DNA of 30,000 bases from Neocallimastix lanati (nom. inval.). Its lineage: Eukaryota > Neocallimastigomycota > Neocallimastigomycetes > Neocallimastigales > Neocallimastigaceae. Under the pieces are notes generated by a model. That model saw nothing but the letters and a program-made list of their open reading frames with translations. It was not told the origin of the DNA and did not search any database. Positions 17,709-27,479 of the stretch are shown one piece after another (within the stretch, counting starts at the first letter, position 1; each line of letters starts with the position of its first letter). A program made the translations under genes and the position numbers. The stretch spans positions 692,501 through 722,500 of the forward strand of contig JACVTC010000083.1 in the NCBI GenBank assembly GCA_016946835.1, read 5' to 3'.

Positions 17709-19752
17709 TAAATAACAAAATTATTAAATTAAAATAAATAATAAAAAACAAATTTATGTTAAAGTTTTCTAACTTAACCCAAAAATTAATCCATTCTAAA
17801 AAAAATTAAATCCATATTTAAGAAAAATTTAATTAAATAAAGATAATTAAAATAAAATAATAATAAATTAATTAATCATTAATAATTTTAATTAAAAACT
17901 AAAATAAATTAATAAATAATATTTTTCTAAGACTACAAATAAACAAAATAATAAACATATTTAATAAATTATAAACAACAAATAAACAAACTTATAAACA
18001 ACGCAAAATTAAAATTAAATAGTTAAATAATTTTTTAAGTTACTTTTATTTAAAATAATGATTATTTTATTTATTTTATAACTCAACTTTTATAAACAAA
18101 TTGTAATTAAAATAACATTTTAAAACTCATCTTTATCAACATTTTAATTGTAAATATTGTTTAATTTAATAATAAATTATTCTTTATTTCTCTTTTATTA
18201 ATTTTATTATTTTTAATGTAAATAGTTTAAAATCAAAGAAAAATATAAAAACATGTAAATATTTCTTATAAATTATTCTTTATTATTAATTATTTAATAA
18301 ATTATTATAAATATTTTATTAGTTTTAATAATCAAAAGTATGATTATTAATTAGTTAATAAATTATTATAAATATTTTATTAGTTTTAATAATCAATTTT
18401 TTATGATTATTAATTAGTTAATAAATTATTATAAATATTTTATTAGTTATTAATAATCAATTTTATTATTAAAATTTAAAATAAATTAGTATAAATAATA
18501 AATATTTCATTTTATTATTTTATTAGTTTTTAACAATTATTTTATTAATTTAAACAAAATTAATTATTAAATAAATAAAGATTAATATTAAAATAAAAAT
18601 AAATTTTTTTTAATAAAACATTTTTGTGTTTAATAATAAAACATATTTATTTTTTTAAATTTCTTAAATCAATTTTATTCAGTATTTATCCTTTTATTCA
18701 CTTCTACAAAATTTAATTTTTGTAGATTAAGAATATTAGGTATAAATCATTGTTTGGTAAAGAATGAATTAATAACTTTTATTTTATTATTAATAATTCT
18801 TTACTAAATTGTACTTTCCTATATTCTTGATAACCTAAACTTAATAATAAAATTTAATTTATTTTAATATAAATTAATTTTAACTTGTAAATAATGTAAA
18901 TAAATTTTAATTAATTACTTTATTGTTATATTATTAAATATATGTACATTAAAATACAATTGTAAATATTAAAATTATACTTTTAAGATACTAAATTATT
19001 AAAACTATTATTAAATATTATTATAAAAATTATTATAAAATTATTAAAATTATTAATTAAATATTATTCTAAAAATTATTATAAATTATTAATATTATAA
19101 AATTATTAAAATTATTAAATATTATTATAAAAATTTATTTATTATAACTATTAAATATTATTATAAAATTATTAAGATTATTAATTAAATTTATTATTAA
19201 AAATTATTATTAAAAATTATTACTTATTATAAAAATTATTATTTAAATATTATCAAATTTATTAATTAAATATTATAAAAATTTTATTTTATTTTGAAAA
19301 TTTTATTTTATTTTGAAAATTTTATTTTATTTTGAAAATAATTACAAGTATTATTTAAAATAATTACAAGTATTATTTAAAATAATTAAAGATTATTAAA
19401 TTTATTATATTAATCTTTAAAAACAATTTATTTAACTTAAAAATATCAAAGAAAATAGTAAAAACTATTTTCTATATATTTATTTTATAATTATTTTTAA
19501 TTAAATTATATTTGAATATTATATTATTATATTTATAAAAATTAAAACAAAAATGAATTATTGATATAAAATTAATTCAATAATTCTATAAAATTACTTA
19601 AATTATAAACAAATAATTATACCTTAAATTCATAAAAAATTATAAATATTGTAAATATTTCTTAAAAATTAAATATATGTACTTCAAAAATAAAATTTTA
19701 TATTAATAAATAATAAATACTTTTTAATAAATAAAAAAAATTTTTCTTTGTT
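17709..19752. other. AT desert with tandem repeats
   Basis: No gene is visible. Recognisable structures are three copies of an approximately 62-bp unit (about 18285-18463, phased by AAATTATTATAAATATT at 18299, 18360 and 18423), a 19-bp unit GAAAATTTTATTTTATTTT repeated about three times (about 19280-19340) and a 21-bp unit AATAATTACAAGTATTATTTA repeated about twice (19340-19385). Imperfect inverted repeats surround 18725-18835 (AAGAATATTAGG / CCTATATTCTT and GGTAAAGAAT / ATTCTTTACT). Confidence 0.65.
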
Positions 19753-19795
19753 AAAATCAAAGCAGGGTAATACCCGTCCCCCCCTGCTTGATTTT
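19753..19795. other. Strong G/C hairpin in AT desert
   Basis: AAAATCA (19753-19759), one bulged A and AGCAGGG (19761-19767) pair with CCCTGCT (19782-19788) and TGATTTT (19789-19795). The loop contains ACCCGTCCCC, and an alternative GGGT-AAT-ACCC fold is possible. It is the most G/C-rich spot within several kilobases. Confidence 0.6.
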
Positions 19796-20735
19796 AAATC
19801 AATAAGAATCACCCCGAGTCTACCATGTTTGATAAAGAACGAATATATAATGGATTATTAATTAGAATTTCAACTTACTTTTGTCACGAATACTAGTGGA
19901 TTTGAAGTTAAAATTCACTATTAGATCAATTGAAATTTAATTTAGTTATTGACAAAAATTATTTTAATTCGATTTTAATTATAAAAATAAATATTAGAAA
20001 CATTAAAGAATTAGAAACCAAAGGGTTTGGACTTATTTATTAAAGATAATTTAATTTAATTTAACCCTTTAGAATTTGATAAAAATAACATGAAGAAAAC
20101 AACGATAACTCAACAAATAATGGAAATATTATATTGATATTCCCACTAAAATTATATCCATTAGAAAGCTAAGGTCGAGAACTACAGCATATATTAAAAT
20201 ACAACTTTATTGGACAACTAGATAACGAGATATTGGACTTTAAAGATATTTAAATATAAAAATATAATTTAATTATTTAAGACCTTAAATTATTAACTAA
20301 GAAATTTATATTAGATAAATCTCTTAACTTGGAAATTATATTATTAATTTCTATTATTAATTAAAAATATAGAATTAGTTATTAGTAATAGTTTCATAAT
20401 ATTTTAAATAAGTTTTATAAGTTTTATATATTTTATTATTATATATTTTTATTCAATTATTTCTAAAAGATTCTAAGGAATTCTTTATCATTCTAAAGAT
20501 TTCCGAAAGAGAATTTTTAATTGATTTTAATATTTTATTTTATTTTATTTTATATTTGATTATTAAATTAGTTTTATTATTAAATTGTTTTATGAATAAT
20601 TATATAGTTATTGTATTAAAGATTCTTATCAATATTATTTTATTATTATATTTTATATAGTTTATATACATGTATGAATATATTAAGATTAAAATGTATT
20701 AATTAATTATATTGTTAATTATTATTTTAGTTTAG
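19796..20735. other. Decayed retroelement-like sequence, no gene
   Basis: Composition here is less extreme than in the desert (for example around 19800-19920 and 20070-20240), but every frame is broken. TGTCACGAATACTAGTGG at 19882 could be an LTR start for the promoter remnant at 20736, but no matching end or target duplication was found. Confidence 0.4.
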
Positions 20736-21107
20736 TATAAAAAGGATTTGGAAATTCCATATTTTGAATTCTTTGTAAGATTATTAACCTTTAACCTTTA
20801 AAACTAACTATTAAATTCTAAACTATTAACATAAAGTTAATAAATTAATTATAGCAATAAATAATTTTTTGTATTAATCTTAGTTAAAATTTATTATTAA
20901 AATATATATTAAATAAAAGTTCTAATAAAACATAAATCTTAAATATTGAAATCTTAATTATAAAACTCTGTGTGTGCTATTTATTATTTAAATTTAATTA
21001 AATTGTTATAATTAATAAAAACATCTTGACCTGACCAATTTAACCCAAACTCGGAAAGATATAGCAAGAATCTTACCTATCTACCTCAAAAACTTTTACA
21101 TCAAATG
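20736..21107 (+). repeat. Degenerate 5' LTR end and leader related to element 2
   Basis: TATAAAAAGG (20736-20745) is followed 39 nt on by GTAAGATTATT (20775-20785), identical to the self-primer segment of element 2. At 21065 an LTR-like CA end is followed by AGAATCTTACC. With the preceding A (21066) this pairs with the primer segment at 10 of 11 positions, mirroring the element 2 junction. An ATG follows at 21105, after a 38-nt leader, but stops after four codons. The rest of the element is not recognisable. The LTR start is uncertain. Confidence 0.5.
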
Positions 21108-21157
21108 TTGAAATTATAACTGAATTGAAATCTCAATTTCAGTTATTTACATTTCAA
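21108..21157. other. Long hairpin after the LTR remnant
   Basis: TTGAAAT (21108-21114)/ATTTCAA (21151-21157) encloses ATAACTGAATTGA (21116-21128)/TCAATTTCAGTTAT (21133-21146), with one bulged base and an AATC loop. It lies where gag would begin in the remnant. Confidence 0.6.
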
Positions 21158-21859
21158 TAATTAAAAATATTATTTATTTAATTATAAATAATATAATTAT
21201 ATAATTAATAATTAATATAAATTCTTGTTTAATATTTAAAGGGTTATCTTAGGCCTAATAATTCTGAGAATATTAATAAATAAGGTTTATATTAATAATT
21301 AATTCTACATTTGATATAAAACAAATATGTGTAGTAACATATTTGTATATTTAATAATAATTATTAAATATTAAATTTATATCTTTTTGATAATAATTAT
21401 TTTATTTTATTTCAATATGTATTATTATAATTATAATAATTATAATACTTTAATTCATATAAAATTTATATATTTCTATATATTAGAATATATAGTTAAT
21501 ATATTACCTATTTCTTATAAATAGATTAAATTATTTATATTAGAAATGGAGAACTCTCTTGTAAAATTTTAGGAATTAAAATTATTATTTTAATTGTACG
21601 AATATTATAATTTTATTAATAAAATAAACTACCATTATTTAAAACCCACTGCTTATAAATTATTGCACATAAAAGTCCCGCTTATCACATTTGACATCAC
21701 GTGTATTTTATTTTATTATGTTTTTATATATGTTTACAACATATCTATATTAATTTCAATTATTCAAATTAATTATATAATTAAAGTTATCTTTATTAAT
21801 ATTTATATTATTATATTATTAATATCTTATAATTAAATACTATTCTGTAACTTACAAAG
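21158..21859. other. AT-rich sequence without gene
   Basis: Mostly A/T. The open stretch 21594-21836 is hydrophobic low-complexity translation and is not supported as a gene. An isolated patch 'cccgcttatcacatttgac' at about 21678 has no recognisable context. Confidence 0.6.
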
Positions 21860-21910
21860 TATAAAAGAAAGATGTAAAAATCTATCTTTTATGTTCTTTG
21901 TAAGGTTATT
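21860..21910 (+). promoter_or_regulatory. Second degenerate LTR core promoter
   Basis: TATAAAAG (21860-21867) is followed by a 10-bp dyad with one mismatch (AAAGAAAGAT...ATCTATCTTT) and, 40 nt after the TATA start, GTAAGGTTATT (21900-21910) preceded by TTCTTT as at 20769. It is one substitution away from the element 2 self-primer. LTR ends could not be placed. Confidence 0.45.
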
Positions 21911-23623
21911 GTAAAATTACCTTAATAGTAATATATTATAAATATTTATAGATATTTATAGATATTTAATTATTAAATAAGGAGAAATTATTATAAATAA
22001 AAATAATTAAATAATTTTAATTATTAAAGTTTATTAAATATATATTTTTAACGAAACATTTAAATATTTATTATTATTATATCTATATAACATATTACTA
22101 CAAAGACATATTAACTTAGTAAATTTTAATAAAACATATTATTTTATTTAAATTTAAAACATAAAATAAATTAAAATCTTAACATTAAAGAAATACTTAA
22201 ATATTATTTGGTCAGTAATAATTTTAAAATAGTATATATAATTTTCGAATAATAATTATTAAACGGAGAATTCTTTTATTTAAAAGTTTAAACTTTTGAT
22301 AAATTAATTCATAAATAGTTAATTTTATATTTTAGTTTAGTATAGCTAAAGAGAGAGATTATATATATATTTGAGATAATTAATTATAATATTTATATAA
22401 GAGAATAATAATAATAATTGATGTAATAATAAAGAGAACATTAAATATATTTATTACTTTATTTTGTATTATTGTATGTGTTATTTCTATTTAATATTAG
22501 AATATATTATTTTGTCATAATTCCCTATTGTCATTGCCCATAAATAAATAAATAAATAAATAAATATTAATTTAGATACATAAATAAAATATCGTATCAC
22601 GTTTTGATATATAACGAAATTATAAATCAATTGTTAGTAAAATTAATAAATTTAATCAAATCCAAAACTAAATCAAATAATTAAATTGATAATCATCCAT
22701 GAATTTAAAATAAAATTAAAATAAGCTTCGCATCAAAAATTCTACTTTTTAGAAAAAATTATAATAAAAATTTATATTAATTAAAACTTAATTTGAAAAT
22801 ACCTCGATACCAATTTAAAATTGGAAAGCTAGTGCAAAGAAAAAATTTATAATAAATTATACCTTAATTTAACTATATTTTAGAATAGATTACTTTAGAA
22901 TAGGCTAATTTTTAAAATATATTAATATTAAGATAATATTCAGAAAAGAATAATATAAAATTGTAAACAAAGTCTACCTTAAAATATTCTAGCTATTTCT
23001 TTAAAAATAAAAATATTAATAATAAAAATCGATAATAAACAAAATAAGATACAAAGCTATAAACAAGCTATCAACAATTATTTATAATAAAATTTATTGA
23101 AAAATACTTTAAAACATAATAAAATATTCTTTCTTTTTATATTATCAATTCATTATTATAAACATAAACATAAGCATTTGTCTAATTCTAGTTATTTCTA
23201 AATAATAAATAATTACTTTAAAAATAACTTTCTTTATTATTTTAACTTGTAAATAGCCTTGTAAATAGTAAATTTGTAAATAAATAATATTCTTTTATTT
23301 CTTTTTATTTCTTTTATTATTTAAAATGTAAAATAGTTTAATTCTTTCGAAATATATAAATAGATGTAATGTTTTCATTATTTAATTACTCTTTGTTATT
23401 AAATTTTATTATTAATATAGGATATCATTTAATAAAGTTATTAAATTTTATTATTTATATACAATATTATTTAATAATCAAGTTATTAACTTTTATTATT
23501 TAAATATAATATTATTTAATAATTAATTTATGATATTAATTTTATTTTTAGTATTTATATTTAATTATATTTATTGATCATATTTAAAAATTATTATTAT
23601 TTTAATGTAGAAATTAAATAATT
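21911..23623. other. AT desert without gene
   Basis: A TAAA/AAAT microsatellite lies at 22542-22565. A patch at 22780-22840 (ACCTCGATACC, CCAATTTAAAATTGG palindrome) is slightly richer in G/C. All frames are closed by frequent stops. I see no RNA gene. Confidence 0.65.
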
Positions 23624-23765
23624 AATAAATAAATAAAAAGCTTATTATAAAACATATTTTTATTTTCTTTAAAAACATTTTTTTTTATTTATTAATTAAA
23701 TAAATAAAAAGCTTATTATAAAACATATTTTTATTTTCTTTAAAAACATTTTTTTTTTTTTTATT
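23624..23765. repeat. Tandem duplication, 71-bp unit, two copies
   Basis: AATAAATAAAAAGCTTATTA and the following 50 bases occur twice with a period of 71 (the GCTT motif at 23640 and 23711). The copies differ only in the length of the terminal T run, so the duplication is recent. Confidence 0.8.
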
Positions 23766-23807
23766 TTTTATTAAGTATTAATAATTTTAACAATTTTCAT
23801 GAATTTT

Positions 23808-23867
23808 GAAATACTTAATTGGCGCTTCCAACCTTATATTGGATTAAGCCAATTATTAGAGTATTTC
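23808..23867. other. 60-nt hairpin, pre-miRNA-like or element end
   Basis: A left arm of 16 nt (GAAATACT at 23808-23815, TAATTGGC at 23816-23823) pairs with GCCAATTA (23848-23855) and AGTATTTC (23860-23867), with a 4-nt bulge. The tip adds TCCAA/TTGGA around a 7-nt loop. The flanking patch GGTCCGGAAC (23874-23883) is also unusually G/C-rich. Confidence 0.5.
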
Positions 23868-24118
23868 ATGTTTGGTCCGGAACTAACTTATTTATTTCAA
23901 ATAATCATGTATAAAAAAATTATAAAAAGGAAAAAATATTTTATTAATTTTTATCAATAATTTATATTAATATTATTAATATTTTATAAATATTTTAAAA
24001 TAATAAATTTTAATAATAAATCTTATAATAAATATTCTTATAATAAATCTTTATTAATATATTTTATAATAGCTATTCATTTATTAATATTTAAATAATA
24101 AATAATAAATATATATAT

Positions 24119-24171
<53 letters not shown>

Positions 24172-24403
24172 TTTTATTTATAATTAAAGATTACATTTTT
24201 GAATATAAATTTAGGAATTTTTTTTTTAAAAAAAGAAAAATAACAAAAATAATATAAAAAGAAAAAATAAATGCATATATATCTTATTAATGAATTTTAT
24301 TTTTAAAGATTGATTATATTTTAAATAAAAATATTCATATATTCAAAAATTATTGTAATTGTAATTTTACATTTTAATTAATTTAGAATTTTTATTATTG
24401 ATA
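23868..24403. other. AT-rich spacer with a 46-T tract
   Basis: T homopolymer at 24121-24166. Otherwise short A/T repeats, with no frame of interest. Confidence 0.65.
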
Positions 24404-25682
24404 TTAATCTTCGTTTTTAAAATTGTATAAAAAGAAAATAAGGTTGGCTATTATCATTTTTTTCATTATGTGTAGTTGCATTATTAGAATGACCTGCTTG
24501 TATCATTGCACAATTATCTTTTATGGAAAGATAAAATTTGTTAGAATAATTTGCTTGTCGTAATTCATTAGGCTCTTTCCCAGGATTATAATCTCCATTA
24601 CACAATTCAAGCCAATACATTATTATTACGGGTTGCATTTGAGCTTGTATGTGCTTCTGGAATAGTAAGAACAGTGTCAATTTCTCCTAGTTTCCATGGA
24701 TAAGTTGTTAATGACCCATTTTTCTTTATTTTTACTTTTGAAGACCAGTATCCCCATTGGTTATTATAATCTCCATAAGAAGTGTTTTCCCATTTACCAA
24801 CTTTTAATCCAAAATGCTCTCTTAATTTATCGAATCAGGATTTTCTCTATAAGTATCCAATGGTATCATGACATACAATACAACTACCATCATCATTAAT
24901 ATATGCCCCTATTGCATTTACAGATTCTTCTTCAAAAGGAACATCTGCATTTGTATCACACAATCCAAAAAATACTATTTTATAATTCCATTCATTTCCT
25001 TATTTAACCAAGCGTATGGATTTTTATTAAAGATATCTAAAATAACACACTCAATCTGGATCATGCCTTTTCCATATCCATCATTTTTCCATCCAATTCT
25101 TTAGTTGATATGCTGCTTCTAATTTAGGATATACTTGTAATACCTTAATTTTTCGTAATTTTTATTTTCTTTTTCTAATTTATCAATCTTTTCAGATAAA
25201 GTTTCTATTACACCATTCATATTACGTTTTTTACATGCCAATTCGTTAATTCGCTTGTATAATTTTTCAATTAAATTATTTTGATCAAAAGTTTTTTTCA
25301 ATAATTTAATATCTGCTGTTACTGGTACAACAGATCCTTAAGTAATCATTTTTAATGTAATTATTAAATTATTTTCATTATTTTCATTATTTTCATGTGA
25401 TGATTCTTGTATTAATACTAAATTTGCATCTATTAAATTTGATATTAAATTTAAAATTTCCTCTAAACTATCACATAATCAAATAACTTTTTTGAATTAT
25501 ACTTAACTTTATATAATAAAAATAAAAATTATGATCATATAAATTTTCTTTTTCTACATATATTTCAAAATAATTATTTGCTACTGTGTAATATTCAACT
25601 TTAATATGATATGATATTTTCCAGAAGAATTTCCTAATGTAATATTTTCTAATGTATTCTTAGTTTCGATATTACTTGCCAT
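24404..25682 (-). pseudogene. Frameshifted coiled-coil/DUF5057-like protein pseudogene
   Basis: Starts with ATG at 25682 (MASNIETKNTLENITLGNSS) and can be followed through several frames to a TAA at 24406. The first half is an asparagine-rich domain ending in a coiled coil (25301-25119, for example IDKLEKENKNYEKL). The second half contains KIVFFGLCDTNADVPFEEES and AIGAYINDDGSCIVCHDTI (about 24860-24990), then WLELCNGDY, FYLSIKDNCAMIQAGHSNNA (about 24475-24550) and, after a shift in an A7 run, MIIANLIFFLYN. The HDTI and CAMIQ-GHSN blocks match my memory of DUF5057, an amidotransferase-like fold found mainly in bacterial surface proteins. At least five frame changes or stops rule out an intact product unless many introns are missed. 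Host function unknown. Confidence 0.6.
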
Positions 25683-26119
25683 TTTATTAAATAATTATTA
25701 AAAGTTTTAATAGAATTTTTATTTTGATTCAAATATTAAATTATAAATTCCAGTAAAGATGAAATATATATTTTATTTAATATTTTTTTTATATTTTAAT
25801 CATTTATTCCATTTTTTATATATAAAATTTAAAAATAAAACATATATTTTATAATTTTATTTTATAATAATTTGGAAATAATATTATTTTATGTTAGATT
25901 TTCAAACTAAAATTCCTTTCATCAAAATACAAAATTCATTTTTTCGTACGAAATATAAAAATTTCTATTACATATTTCCGAATCTTATTTTATATTATTT
26001 TATTTTAATTAGATAGTTATTAGTTAATTTAATTTAGCCTTTAAAATATAATATTAAATTATTAAAAAGCCCTTTTCCAATAAAAGAAAACAAACAGAAG
26101 ATGTTATAAAATAATAATA

Positions 26120-26163
<44 letters not shown>

Positions 26164-26446
26164 TAATACTCATTTAGTAATAATTAAAAAAAAAAAAAAA
26201 AAAAAAAAAATAATATATAAATACGATAAAATTAATATTTTTTATTTGAGTGAAGAGAAAGATTTTTTTAAAAAAGAAGTTTAAAAGGAATTTTATTTTA
26301 AATATAACGAGAAGAAGTTATATTTATAAAAGGTGTTTTAATAAATAAAAGTAAACAAAAAAGAAAAATTTTTTCATTTTATTACAAATTATTTTATTAT
26401 TTTAATAAATAATAAATTTTATAATAAATAAGGTTTATATTAAAAA
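25683..26446. other. AT-rich spacer, may include copia LTR
   Basis: A tracts at 26122-26158 and 26186-26210. The 5' LTR of the copia element should lie somewhere between here and 26600, but its partner LTR is outside the window, so the borders cannot be fixed. Confidence 0.5.
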
Positions 26447-26510
26447 TTTTTTGTACACTATTGAGTGTTAATAGTCGAGCTTATCTAAAAGATTAAGAGT
26501 CTCAGCTGTA

Positions 26511-26517
<7 letters not shown>
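26447..26517 (+). other. Three-way junction inverted repeat upstream of copia gag
   Basis: TTTTTTGTACA (26447-26457) pairs with TGTACAAAAAA (26507-26517). Inside are CTATT/AATAG with a 7-nt loop (26458-26474) and a second arm, GAG-CTTA-TCT / AGA-TAAG-CTC (26477-26503), with small bulges. An A35 tract follows (26512-26546). It may be the R/U5 region or leader of the copia element. Confidence 0.5.
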
Positions 26518-26551
<34 letters not shown>

Positions 26552-26618
26552 TATAATAATCATAAAACAAAACAAATCTAATAAAAGGGATATTTTATCA
26601 TTACAATTAAATATAAAA

Positions 26619-27329
26619 ATGGAAAGAGTAATCTTAAACAAAAATAATTATAAAATATGGAGTAAAATTGTAACGGGAGAATTAGAGGATGCTAGTCTCG
26701 TACATACTATATTGCCACATGTAGATACTAATAACACTGAGAAAACAGGAGAAGAAACTATCGAGACCGACTCTATTCGTCCAAAAGATGACTCCAAAGC
26801 CAGGAGAATCATCTACAAACACCTAAGTGAAGAGACTTGGACCGAAATAGAAGACATTGATACAGCTTTTGAAATTTGGAATTACTTAAAAGCCTATTAT
26901 GAAGAATCTGATGATGAAAAGGCGAGAAAATATAAGAAAAGGCTTGAAGAACTTACATATAAAGGAGAAAATGTTAGGACTTATATTGTTAGCTTCGAAA
27001 ACTTATGGAAAAGCTATTATAAAATTATGGTAAGTCTGGACCCTATTTTTTGCAAGGATGAAAATTCCATTAAATTAGGTTACCTACGTAATAGTTTTAG
27101 ACGGTACTACCCCAATATCTACGAAAGACTAACTTATGCAGTTGTGAAAGAAGAAAGTATGTCAGTCATTAAACAAATAATTCAATTATCCTTAAATGAG
27201 AAGGAAACAGTAGTTCCATTTGCTAAAAGAAATTTAGAAGAAAAGAAGTATAATAATCAACCATACAATGCCCAACCAGTCTTTAAAAGGAAATGTGTTT
27301 TATGTGGATCCACAGAACATATGCTATAA
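26619..27329 (+). CDS. gag: Copia Gag, interrupted in the zinc knuckle
   Basis: 236 residues to the stop. The N-terminus MERVILNKNNYKIWSKIV and the helical segment TWTEIEDIDTAFEIWNYLKA / YKKRLEEL match the UBN2-type copia Gag. The C-terminus CVLCGSTEHML is the start of a CCHC knuckle. A 12-bp tandem copy (ACATATGCTATA at 27318-27329 and 27330-27341) creates the TAA. After it the same frame continues HMLYQCD and runs to TAA at 27477-27479, giving CX2CX4HX4C if one copy is ignored. The lesion is therefore recent and in frame. Readthrough is an alternative explanation. Confidence 0.85.
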   Translation: MERVILNKNNYKIWSKIVTGELEDASLVHTILPHVDTNNTEKTGEETIETDSIRPKDDSKARRIIYKHLSEETWTEIEDIDTAFEIWNYLKAYYEESDDEKARKYKKRLEELTYKGENVRTYIVSFENLWKSYYKIMVSLDPIFCKDENSIKLGYLRNSFRRYYPNIYERLTYAVVKEESMSVIKQIIQLSLNEKETVVPFAKRNLEEKKYNNQPYNAQPVFKRKCVLCGSTEHML

Positions 27330-27479
27330 CATATGCTATACCAATGTGATATGAAAGACTCATTCTATAACTGGAAAAAGATTGAAAAAGAAAAACGATT
27401 AAAAAGAGAAAACCATGAAGAAAATTTCAACGTTGAAACCCAGGAAGAAAGCTCTATCAATAACAATAATGATTTTTAA
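27330..27479 (+). pseudogene. Distal part of copia Gag after the internal stop
   Basis: The same frame as Gag, 49 codons, starting HMLYQCDMKDSFYNWKK and ending NNNNDF-stop. It is the natural linker between zinc knuckle and protease, separated only by the duplicated 12 bp. Confidence 0.7.

Noticed and set aside
21594-21836. 80-codon hydrophobic open frame
   Set aside because: Starts at a non-ATG codon, in AT-rich sequence between LTR remnants; composition explains the hydrophobicity.
27473-27479. Canonical -1 slippery heptamer before copia protease
   Set aside because: The phase gives T_TTT_TAA, which does not satisfy X_XXY_YYZ; kept only as an unexplained frame change.
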